From the NCBI GenBank assembly GCA_019323015.1, contig JAHWHY010000004.1, positions 30,683 through 94,682 on the forward strand: a stretch of DNA of 64,000 nucleotides, written 5' to 3'. The translations under genes were made by a program, and so were the position numbers. The notes below the pieces were generated by a model. That model did no database searches. It saw nothing but the letters and a program-made list of their open reading frames with translations, and was not told where the DNA came from. The stretch comes from Candidatus Woesearchaeota archaeon (GTDB taxonomy: Archaea > Nanobdellota > Nanobdellia > Woesearchaeales > ARS49). Positions 26,133-34,806 of this stretch are shown piece after piece; position 1 is the first letter of the stretch, and each line of letters begins with the position of its first letter.

Positions 26133-26675
26133 ATGGCACAAGTTGACTTTTCTAAACTAAAGAAACTGCCTCCTGAGATGAGGATTAAAGCACTGCAGAA
26201 ACTAGAGCAAGAAATAAACAAGCTGATAACTGTGCGCCAAAAAGAGATAGAAGAGGCAAAGGCACTGCTTGCACAAGCAAAACATGAGCAGGAATTAATA
26301 GAGGAAATAGAGACACCAAAAGTAAAAGAAGTAGAGGTGCAGAAACTCTTTGAAAGAAAAGAAGCGCCTTCAATAGAGAAAAAAGCAGAGCTGGAAAGGC
26401 TTGCAGAAGAAGCACCAGGAGCGCCGCCTTCAGAACAAGCAGATTATGCAAGATTCATGGCGCAAGAGATGTCAGTAGATCAGATACATCATAAATTATA
26501 TGAAATAAGAAGCGAGCAATCAGAGACTGGAGTCGAGAAATGGTATCAAAGAAATTTTGTAGATGCAGCTGCACAAGCACTTGAACTAAAGAAAGAGCAC
26601 GGCAATTATGTTTCTGGCTCTAAAAAAGAGGCAACACTGACTGCTGCAGAGCGGCTAGTTAACTATTTAAAATAA
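26133..26675 (+). CDS. coiled-coil hypothetical protein (180 aa)
   Basis: Predominantly helical, with a coiled coil over residues 10-60 (MRIKALQKLEQEINKLI, RQKEIEEAKALLAQAKHEQE), a Pro/Glu-rich linker and a second helical region. No signal or membrane segment. It lies 36 bases before the TIM-barrel gene on the same strand, and both proteins carry similar charged helices, so they may act together. I do not recognise the family. Confidence 0.75.
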   Translation: MAQVDFSKLKKLPPEMRIKALQKLEQEINKLITVRQKEIEEAKALLAQAKHEQELIEEIETPKVKEVEVQKLFERKEAPSIEKKAELERLAEEAPGAPPSEQADYARFMAQEMSVDQIHHKLYEIRSEQSETGVEKWYQRNFVDAAAQALELKKEHGNYVSGSKKEATLTAAERLVNYLK

Positions 26676-26711
26676 TAAGCTTTAAATAGACTGAGACATT
26701 TTTATCATACT

Positions 26712-28583
26712 ATGGCAGAATGGAGAACACAACCATATAATCCGATGGATCGGCAGTATCATGAAACAATTGAGATAGAGCCAGCCAGGTCTCATGCTAA
26801 CATTGAAGAACCAATAATACCTATTTCTGAATTAGGGCAGACCATACCAGAAAGAGACCCTGCAGGAAGATTCAAGAACATTATCCAGACAGCACAGGCA
26901 GCAATAAGGAGAGGGGCAGGAAAAATGCAGTTAATGTTGATGACACCCCCAGAATCTGCTGTAGGAGGAAGACCAAAAGCATACGGCAAAGAAGTAAGAG
27001 AAGTGTTAAAAGATGTCTTTAAAGCAAACGAGGCAATGCTCTCAGGAGTAGAGATGCCTTCAGCAATGAACAACCTCTCAGGATATGACCCTCAAAGAGG
27101 AACATTTGACGATGAAAAAATGAAAAGAGACATGGATGAGGTAAAAGACGCAATAAAATTCGCAGCAGATGTAGGACAAGGAGGAGGAGTAGACATTGTA
27201 TCCTGGGAATACGCAAGGCCATTATTCAACGCAGACTGGAACCAGGACAAAAAAGGCCAGCCAATATTTGAAGACACAGGAGAACCAATAGTGCAGGTAG
27301 TAGACGAAAGAACAGGAAGAATACAAGGAATGAGAATAAATGAAATAGAAAAAGTGCCTGTAGCGCTGGACAAGGAAACAGGAGAGCCATACAAGTATAA
27401 TCCAGACATTGGCCAGTTTGTGGATTACAAAGGAGAACCTGCGGAAATAAAACCTTGGAAATGGGAAGACTATCAAAAATGGGCTAAGGTAAAAGGAACA
27501 TCACCAGAACAATTATTCATGGAAGAGCAATTGAACACACAAATATACCAGGCAAGAGGCTGGGCAGCAACATACAGGGAACATGTAGAACACACGCGGG
27601 AAAAACTTGAAATAGCTAAAGCGAAGCTTGCAAAAGCAAAGACAGAAGACGAGAGACAAAGTGCACAAGCAAAAATTGATGATTTAAACATAAAGTATGA
27701 TCAAGAAGTGGATACAATAAAATCCTATGAACAGCAGGCAGCTGAAAATGAGAAAAAAAAAGACGCACTAACACCATTAGGAAAATATGCAATGGAGAGA
27801 ACAACAGACTCATATGCAAAACTAGGAATAGCTGCTCGACAAGAGACAATTTACAATAAAAATGCAAAAAGGCCTGTATCTGTCGGGCCAGAATTAGGGT
27901 GGCCGCACGCATTTGGCTCGCATCCAAAAGAATTCAAGGAATTAATACACACTGCAAGAGACAGAATGGTCCATCTGCTGACGAACAAACAAATAGAAGA
28001 CCCTAAAACAGGAGGAATGCGCGATAATCCCTACTATGAACCTGGAATGAGCAGAAGTGCAGCAGAGGAAGCAGCAGTAACACACATCAAAGGCTGCCTT
28101 GACACATCACACTTAGGCATGTGGTTCCAGCACTTCAAGCCAGAACTTCCCTGGCATGAACGAGTTGAAAAATTCAACAAATGGTACATGGAAGAAGTAA
28201 AAGAGCTTGCAAAAGGAGATGAAGTAGGCTCAATACAATTAGTCAACAGCATGTCAGGAGCACACGGACACCTCCCTCCAGGACAAGGAATATTCCCAGT
28301 AGTAGAAGCTGCAAAAGAATTCAAGAAACAAGGATTCAAAGGATTCATGGTATCAGAAGGGCATGAAGAAGAAGCATTTAATGAAGGAAGAATCTTGGTT
28401 GAAACATGGCGAGCATTCAACGCACCATTTGAATCACAATACGGTCCAGGAGCGCCTGCACGAGGCTGGGGCGACATAGAAGGAAGATACCTGGGTGATA
28501 AGCAATCACCTAGACAAATGTTCGGAAGCTATGTTCCTCCATTCGGGGAGTATAAGCCGTGGACAGAGATACCTTTAGAGTGA
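26712..28583 (+). CDS. TIM-barrel protein of the xylose isomerase-like superfamily with coiled-coil insertion
   Basis: 623 aa. The C-terminal part has the hallmarks of the AP endonuclease 2/xylose isomerase-like barrel: CLDTSHLGMWFQHF (about residue 462), then VNSMSGAHGHLPPGQG and GFMVSEGHEEEAFNEGR, giving His/Asp/Glu side chains expected to bind divalent metal. A coiled-coil insert (about residues 290-350, REKLEIAKAKLAKAKTEDE) interrupts the barrel. Typical members are 250-300 aa, so this is about twice as long. The reaction is unknown; sugar isomerase, epimerase or endonuclease are possible. Confidence 0.75.
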   Translation: MAEWRTQPYNPMDRQYHETIEIEPARSHANIEEPIIPISELGQTIPERDPAGRFKNIIQTAQAAIRRGAGKMQLMLMTPPESAVGGRPKAYGKEVREVLKDVFKANEAMLSGVEMPSAMNNLSGYDPQRGTFDDEKMKRDMDEVKDAIKFAADVGQGGGVDIVSWEYARPLFNADWNQDKKGQPIFEDTGEPIVQVVDERTGRIQGMRINEIEKVPVALDKETGEPYKYNPDIGQFVDYKGEPAEIKPWKWEDYQKWAKVKGTSPEQLFMEEQLNTQIYQARGWAATYREHVEHTREKLEIAKAKLAKAKTEDERQSAQAKIDDLNIKYDQEVDTIKSYEQQAAENEKKKDALTPLGKYAMERTTDSYAKLGIAARQETIYNKNAKRPVSVGPELGWPHAFGSHPKEFKELIHTARDRMVHLLTNKQIEDPKTGGMRDNPYYEPGMSRSAAEEAAVTHIKGCLDTSHLGMWFQHFKPELPWHERVEKFNKWYMEEVKELAKGDEVGSIQLVNSMSGAHGHLPPGQGIFPVVEAAKEFKKQGFKGFMVSEGHEEEAFNEGRILVETWRAFNAPFESQYGPGAPARGWGDIEGRYLGDKQSPRQMFGSYVPPFGEYKPWTEIPLE

Positions 28584-28604
28584 ATTTTATTTAATTAGAA
28601 TTCT

Positions 28605-28735
28605 TATGGCATAAAAATAATAAGAGAATCATTTCCAGGACAAGAAATCTTTGGGGTAAGGTATTTCCAATCAAATGGAAACAGGGGGATTTACTATGCC
28701 CTGCAAATGACCTCTGTGGTTTGTGCCATATTCCC
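28605..28735 (-). ncRNA. candidate structured non-coding RNA
   Basis: A strong minus-strand BRE/TATA (28768-28752) predicts a start near 28733, but no ORF follows on that strand for more than 3 kb. The predicted transcript can form CAGGG/CCCTG, TTTCCA-TTTGAT-TGGAAA and ATTTC/GAAAT hairpins and then runs into an AT-rich stretch (TTATTATTTTTAT) that could end transcription. I could not match it to SRP, RNase P or C/D box RNA. End points are estimates. Confidence 0.35.
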
Positions 28736-28751
28736 TATATAGGAATGCATC

Positions 28752-28768
28752 CTTTATAAAGCTTTCGG
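28752..28768 (-). promoter_or_regulatory. BRE/TATA promoter without an ORF
   Basis: CCGAAAGCTTTATAAAG on the minus strand, identical over 17 bases to the helicase promoter at 15996. It lies just downstream (on that strand) of the 28790-29290 gene and points into the 28583-28750 spacer. Confidence 0.6.
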
Positions 28769-28789
28769 TTATTCATCACTAGAAAGTAG

Positions 28790-29290
28790 TTAAATATTGG
28801 TAACAAGCCAGGCAGAAGCCTCATACATGAAATACCACTCAGCCTTGTTAAGAAGCTTGAAATTATCAATTCTTGCCTGCATATCCTCAGTAACATGCGT
28901 GAAGGCATCATACACCCCAAATGTGTTATGCAGTGCAGCAGAAGCAAGCTGTGCATCTGCACTCTTTAGCATATTATTCTCCTGGACAGTAAACTGATAA
29001 GTTGCTGAATGAGAACTGTCTGTAGTTGTTTCAGCAGCATCAGAGTGATACCAGTAATCCGTGCTCTCGCTCTCTGTAGAGGTATCATAAACCTGCACCT
29101 CAGGAGAATACTCTGTATTGGCACTATGCCTTGCATAATCAAGCAATTGCTCGACTGTATCTGGAATCTCAGCAGGAATCACTTTAGCCTCTAAAGAATC
29201 AGAGCCAACAGGCCTCTGAACCACTTCTTCAAGAGCCTGCTCAATCTCAATCCTGTAATCGTCGGAAATCCCCTCTTTCTTTTTGCTCAT
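28790..29290 (-). CDS. hypothetical protein (166 aa)
   Basis: Start at 29290 (MSKKKEGISDDYRIEIEQ); a TATA-like GTATAAAAAG at about 29313-29322 lies 25-30 bases upstream, so the transcript is probably leaderless. The N-terminal half is acidic and helical, the middle is Ser/Thr-rich (TSTESESTDYWYHSDAAETT), and the C-terminus is helical. No signal peptide. Divergent from the nucleotidyltransferase gene. Function unknown. Confidence 0.65.
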   Translation of the reverse strand: MSKKKEGISDDYRIEIEQALEEVVQRPVGSDSLEAKVIPAEIPDTVEQLLDYARHSANTEYSPEVQVYDTSTESESTDYWYHSDAAETTTDSSHSATYQFTVQENNMLKSADAQLASAALHNTFGVYDAFTHVTEDMQARIDNFKLLNKAEWYFMYEASAWLVTNI

Positions 29291-29411
29291 GACATAAAGA
29301 ATTTTGAACTTCTTTTTATACTTTTCCAAACTAAAAGATATAGTTTGAATATATGTAATTATTCACTAATAGTTATAAAACCTTTTATACCCTCTAATAA
29401 AAAGAGGATAT

Positions 29412-30218
29412 ATGGATTTTACTATTGAGGAAAGAAAACACCCAAACACAAGAAATTACAATACAGCAGACTATAAACTGGCAGACAAATTCGCAAATGC
29501 AATGAAAAAAGAGCTGGGTGAATTCTTAAAATCATCAATATTATTCGGAAGTTCTGCAAGAAGAGAGAAGCCAATCTATGAAAGAGACATAGATGTCTTG
29601 ATGCTTGTAGATGACTTGACATTAGTCTTAAGCCCTGAAGTTGTGGAAGCATACAGGGTGATAACAGAGAGAACAGCCTCAAAAGTCTCAAAAAGATTAC
29701 ACGTTACGACAATGAAGCTAACAAACTTCTGGGAATATGTAAGGAACGGGGATCCGCTGGCAGTCAACATGCTAAGAGACGGAGTTCCATTACTTGACAC
29801 AGGAATATTTGAGCCGCTTCAGATGCTATTATTCCAAGGCAGAATACGGCCAACAAGAGAAAGCATGTACGTATATTATGCAAGAGCACCAGCAACACTA
29901 GTCAATGCAGACTGGCATGTGATGCAGGCTGTTTTAGATCTTTACTGGGCGGTTATTGACTCTGCACACGCAGCATTAATAAGGGTTGGAGAGATACCGC
30001 CAAGCCCAAGCCACATAGCAGACATGATGCACGAAAAATTATACAACAAGAAATTAGTATCGAAAAAAGCAGTAAAAACAATGGAATTTTTCTACAGGCT
30101 AAGCCGAAAAATAACACACAGAGAAATCCAAAAAATAACTGGAAAAGAGTATGATTCCTACAAAGCAGATGCAGAAGCATTTGTTAAAGAGATGAAAAAA
30201 GTAGTTGAAGCAAGATAG
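29412..30218 (+). CDS. nucleotidyltransferase-domain protein with helical C-terminal domain
   Basis: 268 aa. The polymerase-beta-type nucleotidyltransferase motif is complete: FGSSARREKPIYERDIDVLM (GS...DxD, about residues 45-63). The rest (about 130-268) is helical and looks like the HEPN-type partner domain of minimal nucleotidyltransferase pairs, here fused in one chain, but I do not see a clear RX4-6H motif. Start at 29412 has a TATA-like TTTTATA about 25 bases upstream, hence leaderless. Possible roles include toxin modification or nucleotide transfer; substrate unknown. Confidence 0.82.
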   Translation: MDFTIEERKHPNTRNYNTADYKLADKFANAMKKELGEFLKSSILFGSSARREKPIYERDIDVLMLVDDLTLVLSPEVVEAYRVITERTASKVSKRLHVTTMKLTNFWEYVRNGDPLAVNMLRDGVPLLDTGIFEPLQMLLFQGRIRPTRESMYVYYARAPATLVNADWHVMQAVLDLYWAVIDSAHAALIRVGEIPPSPSHIADMMHEKLYNKKLVSKKAVKTMEFFYRLSRKITHREIQKITGKEYDSYKADAEAFVKEMKKVVEAR

Positions 30219-30249
30219 TTTTTTAAAGAACTTAATTCTCTATAATTAT

Positions 30250-30804
30250 ATGGCGTTTGAGCTGGACAAAAAGAACATTCTTGGAAAGATAGACAAGTCA
30301 CAAAAAGGAGAGATAGATAAAGATATCCAAGAATTAGTAGACTTAATCAATTCTAAAGAAGAATATTACACCACAAGCTCCTGTTCAGGCAGGATAGTTG
30401 TGATAGAAATACCAGAATCTGGCAGAAAAGACGAAGCAAAATGGCGATTGGTGAAACACGGGCTTGCTACAACTGAAGAAGTTAAAGAAGCAATTAAGTC
30501 TGAAGAAGATGTCTGGCTAAAAGAAGAAGGAATGATACTGCACGTGTGCTGCAAAAACATTGAAGCAGCTGAGAAATTGGTGAATACTGCCAAGAACGCA
30601 GGATTCAAGAGAACAGGAATGATATCTGTGAACAAACGATATGTTGTTGAGGTTGTGAGCACAGAGAATATTTCTACAATTCTGTCAAAAAAAGGAAAGA
30701 TACTTGCTGATGATACTTACCTTTCTGCGCTTGTTAAAGAATGCAATAAAAAACTAGAGCAAAACAAGAAAAAAATAGACAAGTTTATATATGCATTTTC
30801 TTGA
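30250..30804 (+). CDS. taw3: tRNA(Phe) wybutosine-pathway methyltransferase Taw3
   Basis: 184 aa of the TYW3/Taw3 family, which methylates N4 of the wyosine precursor at position 37 of tRNA-Phe. The diagnostic TTSSCSGRIVV segment (about residue 38) and the later ILHVCCKN segment are present. Start at ATG 30250; the frame extends upstream into the nucleotidyltransferase gene but TTTTTTAAAG near 30218 gives a leaderless start here. Wybutosine synthesis is archaeal/eukaryotic only. Confidence 0.9.
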   Translation: MAFELDKKNILGKIDKSQKGEIDKDIQELVDLINSKEEYYTTSSCSGRIVVIEIPESGRKDEAKWRLVKHGLATTEEVKEAIKSEEDVWLKEEGMILHVCCKNIEAAEKLVNTAKNAGFKRTGMISVNKRYVVEVVSTENISTILSKKGKILADDTYLSALVKECNKKLEQNKKKIDKFIYAFS

Positions 30805-30825
30805 TTAAATAAAAAAAGAGGCAAG

Positions 30826-31470
30826 ATGAATCATAGACTAATAGCATCACTTGTTTTACTAAAAACAATCATCCTGTTAATAATAGTTCTTAACAACACT
30901 TCAATAACAGGGGGTGCTGTGATAGGGGATGCAGAAGGATATGCAAACACGCCTTCTGACAAGGTCCAGGAATTCTTTGGAGTCCAGGGAATTATTTTTC
31001 CATCATATGACTGCGGAGAGATTGCGTCAGGACTTTACCTAAACATAGCAGACAAAGCAGCAGATGACATGGCAGGATTCATGACACAAGGAGCTAATCG
31101 AGCAGCAACAATCAACTTCATACTAGACAGAATAAGACTTGTAGGCACAATAGACATGGTAAAAGGAAACATAGTTGACGACCCTTTTACAGACAGCTTG
31201 ATAAGCATAAACAGCGAAGCAGTTGTGAGAACACCTAAAGACACAAGAAAGACATTCTTTAACATGGACTTATACGGCGTAACAGACCAATTCTTTTATG
31301 TACAGCACGGCAGGTTTGCAACACCATCACTAGACTGCGAGTTTGTAAACCAAGACGGAATGGCAATATGCGACTGCCAAGTCCACTCAATAAGAGACAT
31401 TGCTGTCGCTGGAATACCAAACCCACTGAGAGTAGAGCTTGAGAACCCGCCTCCTATTTTACAGAGTTAG
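30826..31470 (+). CDS. secreted or membrane-anchored hypothetical protein
   Basis: 214 aa. The N-terminus is one hydrophobic helix (LIASLVLLKTIILLIIVL) followed immediately by SITGGAVIGD. The remaining 180 residues are extracytoplasmic, with four cysteines (YDCGE, SLDCEF, ICDCQ). The ITG(G/S)AV motif recurs beside membrane helices in the proteins at 31723 and 36520. Twenty-one bases after taw3. Family not recognised. Confidence 0.72.
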   Translation: MNHRLIASLVLLKTIILLIIVLNNTSITGGAVIGDAEGYANTPSDKVQEFFGVQGIIFPSYDCGEIASGLYLNIADKAADDMAGFMTQGANRAATINFILDRIRLVGTIDMVKGNIVDDPFTDSLISINSEAVVRTPKDTRKTFFNMDLYGVTDQFFYVQHGRFATPSLDCEFVNQDGMAICDCQVHSIRDIAVAGIPNPLRVELENPPPILQS

Positions 31471-31548
31471 GTTAGTATCAGGCCAGTGATTACAGTGGTT
31501 ATATAAATTATAAAAAGTTTTAAATAGAATGAAGGCATTATATGTCTA

Positions 31549-31686
31549 ATGGGAGTGATAGACGGAGTGAAGATGCTAAAGCTGAAAAAAGACAAATGCT
31601 TTGGCGAAAAATACGAGAAATGCGAGCAGTGTGAAAACTGCTGGATAAAACCATCCTGTTTAGTCAGATTTAGGAATAAAAAATAA
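31549..31686 (+). CDS. small Cys-rich protein (45 aa)
   Basis: ATG at 31549 opens 45 codons ending at TAA 31684-31686. The product begins MGVIDGVKMLKLKKDKCFGE and has five cysteines spaced C-7-C-2-C-2-C-5-C (residues 17, 25, 28, 31, 37), a pattern that suits a zinc or iron-sulfur knuckle. A TATA-like TATAAAAAGTTTTAAA lies at about 31508-31524. Codon use fits the neighbouring genes. Function unknown. Confidence 0.6.
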   Translation: MGVIDGVKMLKLKKDKCFGEKYEKCEQCENCWIKPSCLVRFRNKK

Positions 31687-31722
31687 AAAAGTTTAAATAC
31701 TAATTCATTTGGAGTTATTTTC

Positions 31723-33471
31723 ATGTTAAAAAGAGGGTTGAGCTTACTAATATTCTTAATTCTGTTATCCAGTGCTGTATGCGCTTGGTCTGATTTGAAC
31801 ACAACTCAAGTTTATGAAGGATCGGCACCTTCTATGGGGCTTTTAATCGACCCATCTAATTTAAATTTAACAATTACCGATGTTTTACTAAATACTACTA
31901 ATGTAACAATAACAGATGCTTCTGCAAATGGCTGGCAAGCTAATTGGAGTTTATACCAAGCACATTGGTATGGTAATCAAATTCCGCCAAATATGTTTGG
32001 ACAGGCTTTGTTTAAATTTATTATCGCTGTGCCTTTAGTTAATGCAGACATTAATGTGACTTTTTTAGTTATGCGAGTTAATAATGATAGTAGTATAGAA
32101 TTCGAAAATGAAACTATTACTTTCTTAAACGATTCAACTTCTCCAGTTCTAGCCAGTTTGAATCCTAGCAATGCGACACTGGCAAACTCAATGCAGACAA
32201 TCACAGCAAATGTGCAAGAGAATGAATCACAACTACAAAATGTAACATATACTTATGGGGCCTGCAATGGAACAAATACTACTATTGTATTAACATGCAA
32301 TGGAAGCATATGCACAGGCACAGCAGATTTCACAAACTGCAATGAAGGAAATACAACATGGTATGCTTTTGCTGCAGCAAATAATGTAGGCGGCGTAACA
32401 ACAATATTGGGAAACATAACATTCCATGGCATACCACCAAATGTGACTGCAGTTACACCAACACCAGGAACAATGTACACTGCATCAGAAGCAATATACA
32501 TCACAGCAGATGTGACAGATGATACAAATGTAAGCAAGGTAAGGGCAGACGTGACTTATCCAAACAGCACAACAGTTCCATTACAGCTAAATCTTGCAAC
32601 AGGAAACAAATACAGCAAGTTATTCAATGCACCGAATATAATGGGGCAATACAATGTAACAATAGTTGCAAATGACACTTCTGGAAACACAAACAATTCA
32701 CAAAAAACAAACTTTAAGATAGTGCCAGACTACACATTCACAGTTGCTTTAAATCCATCAACAGTGCGGCCAGGAAGAACAGTTGTTATAAGCGGAACAG
32801 TAAAACTGGCAAATGGCTCAGACATACCTGAAAACAAAACAGCAATAGACGTGCAAGGCACAGAAACAAATGTTACATTAACAAACGGCACATTCAGCCA
32901 TACATTCAACGCTCCCCAGACCATAGGAACATATAACATATATATAAAAGTATATGCAAACAGCGGATACAATTATTCATCAATGAAAAAACTAACAGTA
33001 AGAAATCCAGACACAGGATCCAGCGGAAGCGGCTGGGGATGGGACTTTGATGACTTTGAAGGAAGCGGAGGAGTATACATAGATGAAGACTCAGGAGTTA
33101 CAGAAGCACCAGAAGAACCAGCAGAAACAACTGAAGACTCAGGGGTTACAGAAGCACCAGAACAGGAAGACGCAGGAATGATTGAAGAAGAGCCAACACC
33201 AGAAGAAGTAATAGATGAAATACTAAGCAAGCCAGGAAACCAGATAACAGGCTCTGCAGTAGGAATAGGAACAGGAACAACAGCACTCGCAATGATACTA
33301 TTAGCACTTGGACTTGCAACACTGGCATACTCAAACGTAAGAATAAGAAATCACGTGCACAAGTTTGCAAAAGAAAAAGTAGGAAGCAAATTCAAGAAAA
33401 AAGCTCCAAAAGAAACAGGGTTTTCTGACCAAGAGTGGGAAGATTACTTCAAAAGACTGAGAGAAGATTAG
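31723..33471 (+). CDS. surface protein with Ig-like domains and C-terminal anchor
   Basis: 582 aa: signal peptide (LLIFLILLSSAVCA), three or four beta-sandwich Ig-like domains rich in Asn and Thr with many N-X-S/T sequons, an acidic Glu/Pro linker with two copies of EDSGVTEAPE, the motif NQITGSAVG, a membrane helix (ALAMILLALGLATLAYS) and a basic cytoplasmic tail. An exported, probably heavily glycosylated cell-surface protein. The first 430 bases use T-ending codons more than the rest, suggesting a different history for the N-terminal domain. Confidence 0.82.
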   Translation: MLKRGLSLLIFLILLSSAVCAWSDLNTTQVYEGSAPSMGLLIDPSNLNLTITDVLLNTTNVTITDASANGWQANWSLYQAHWYGNQIPPNMFGQALFKFIIAVPLVNADINVTFLVMRVNNDSSIEFENETITFLNDSTSPVLASLNPSNATLANSMQTITANVQENESQLQNVTYTYGACNGTNTTIVLTCNGSICTGTADFTNCNEGNTTWYAFAAANNVGGVTTILGNITFHGIPPNVTAVTPTPGTMYTASEAIYITADVTDDTNVSKVRADVTYPNSTTVPLQLNLATGNKYSKLFNAPNIMGQYNVTIVANDTSGNTNNSQKTNFKIVPDYTFTVALNPSTVRPGRTVVISGTVKLANGSDIPENKTAIDVQGTETNVTLTNGTFSHTFNAPQTIGTYNIYIKVYANSGYNYSSMKKLTVRNPDTGSSGSGWGWDFDDFEGSGGVYIDEDSGVTEAPEEPAETTEDSGVTEAPEQEDAGMIEEEPTPEEVIDEILSKPGNQITGSAVGIGTGTTALAMILLALGLATLAYSNVRIRNHVHKFAKEKVGSKFKKKAPKETGFSDQEWEDYFKRLRED

Positions 33472-34640
33472 ATCTTCTCTGCCTTTAATGAAACAATCGA
33501 GTGATAGTTTCCAAGACTTGTTTTTGCAGGAACAAACAAGCTAAAATACAAGCTTAATTCTTCCCCAGGGTTCAATACAAACGTCTCATCTAAATCCCCA
33601 AAATTCTCATTATCAGAACTTATCTTCAAATTATCTGCACTAATCTTGCTATCATCGAAAACCAAATCATTTGCTTCTAAATAAAGATTCAAATCAACAT
33701 TGCCTGTATTCTTGACAACTGCATTAGTTTTTGCAACAGCTTCTTTGCCAGGCAGAGTAGAAAACTGAATCTTATTCGAAGTTACTGTGAAATCTAATAG
33801 CTCAAGATACTCAAAGAATAACTTACTGCCTGCCACATTAATGGAGTAATTGCCTGGGCTTAAGTCATGCTCCAGTTCCACAAAACCCTCATAAGTATCA
33901 TTATGAGTATTATTCAAGACAATAGTTTGGTTAAGGAAAGTTGCACTCACTTCATCAGAAGCAACTGCAACAATCCTAACCTTTCGCTTTCCGCCGCTCA
34001 CAGGCCGAATCTGGGTTCCTTTTTTGCTAGAATCATCATCAACATCCAGCGTAACAGAAGAAACATTGCCAGTGGAATTCGTTACGTTAACCACAATCTT
34101 TATTGAATCAGGGTCTGAAAAATCAGGAACTGCCTCAACAAAATCAGCAGAGTTATTATTAGAATCCTTTTTTCTCAACAAGACCTTTCCTTCCTTGACA
34201 TCAACAGCAGGCGAACCTTCAAACAAGTTATTCTTTATTCCAGAAGCAGAGCCCCAGCCAACAGCATCAATAACTGTGCCATTAGAATCTTTTAAAGCAA
34301 CACCGCTGTTATCATTATTCATGGTAATAGTTTCTGTATGGTCAGCATCACGCCAACCAGAATTCTTAGAATTATTCCAGCCAGTATCAGCAACAAGGTA
34401 ATATCCCTTGGCCTTGATAATAGAATTGGCAGGAATCACTGCATCCTTCGCAGAAGTCTCTGTAGCAATGATCCACCTGCCAATATCTATAGCTGAGGCA
34501 GAGGGGTTGTGCAGTTCAATGGCCTCAGAAGAAGTCTCACTTGTCTCAGGGTCATAAAAGACCTGATTGATGTAAACAGCTGATACAAAGTTTGGCAAAA
34601 TTATCAGCATAAGCAAGATTGTTAATATTGTTTTGTTCAT
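33468..34640 (-). CDS. secreted lamin-tail-domain protein
   Basis: 390 aa with a signal peptide (ILTILLMLIILPNFVSA) and an N-terminal lamin tail domain: INQVFYDPETSET, EAIELHNPSASAIDIGRWII and GYYLVADTGW are typical of this immunoglobulin-like fold, common in exported archaeal and bacterial proteins. The C-terminal half is a further beta-rich region. No membrane anchor at the C-terminus. The start at 34640 has GAGGTGA upstream. Stop codon overlaps that of the convergent surface protein gene. Confidence 0.83.
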   Translation of the reverse strand: MNKTILTILLMLIILPNFVSAVYINQVFYDPETSETSSEAIELHNPSASAIDIGRWIIATETSAKDAVIPANSIIKAKGYYLVADTGWNNSKNSGWRDADHTETITMNNDNSGVALKDSNGTVIDAVGWGSASGIKNNLFEGSPAVDVKEGKVLLRKKDSNNNSADFVEAVPDFSDPDSIKIVVNVTNSTGNVSSVTLDVDDDSSKKGTQIRPVSGGKRKVRIVAVASDEVSATFLNQTIVLNNTHNDTYEGFVELEHDLSPGNYSINVAGSKLFFEYLELLDFTVTSNKIQFSTLPGKEAVAKTNAVVKNTGNVDLNLYLEANDLVFDDSKISADNLKISSDNENFGDLDETFVLNPGEELSLYFSLFVPAKTSLGNYHSIVSLKAEKI

Positions 34641-34662
34641 ATTATTCACCTCGTTTAGTGTG

Positions 34663-34770
34663 CGCCTGGGACGGGATTTTCGCCCGCTTAGTTCGAGATT
34701 CGAACCCGCAGGACCTTGGTAGGTCAGGGATCCTTAGTCCCTCGCAATTACCAAGTTATGCGACCCAGGC
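34663..34770 (-). tRNA. type II tRNA, anticodon AAG (Leu by codon), with T-loop intron
   Basis: Acceptor GCCTGGG/CCCAGGC, a 3-bp D stem GCA/TGC with a 12-base loop, anticodon stem AGGGA/TCCCT with loop CTAAGGA, a long variable arm GACC-TACCAA-GGTC, and T stem GCGGG/CCCGT. A 22-nt intron (34698-34677) splits the T loop; removing it leaves TTCGAAT. The anticodon reads AAG, i.e. Leu CUU, but A34 is very rare in archaea and the discriminator is G, which suits Ser better than Leu. Identity is therefore uncertain. Confidence 0.75.
34677..34698 (-). other. T-loop intron of the type II tRNA
   Basis: The minus strand folds as a complete bulge-helix-bulge: T stem GCGGG/CCCGT, central helix TTCG/CGAA, bulges AA|T on both strands and an inner helix CTCG/CGGG with loop AACTAAG. 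Cutting inside both bulges excises 22 nt and rebuilds the canonical TTCGAAT loop. Confidence 0.85.
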
Positions 34771-34806
34771 ATAAGTTTTATATACTTGTAGTGCTTTATT
34801 ACAAGT

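Noticed and set aside
31467..31802. Minus-strand ORF of 111 codons
   Set aside because: It covers the promoter and signal peptide of the 31723 gene and the small 31549 gene; composition is that of an antisense shadow.
33001..33240. Short repeats EDSGVTEAPE as a CRISPR-like array
   Set aside because: Only two copies, in frame within an acidic linker of a surface protein; no spacers.
34774..34786. TATATAAAAC as promoter of the type II tRNA
   Set aside because: It lies only about 5-15 bases before the tRNA 5' end, too close; TAATAAAG at 34794-34801 fits better.
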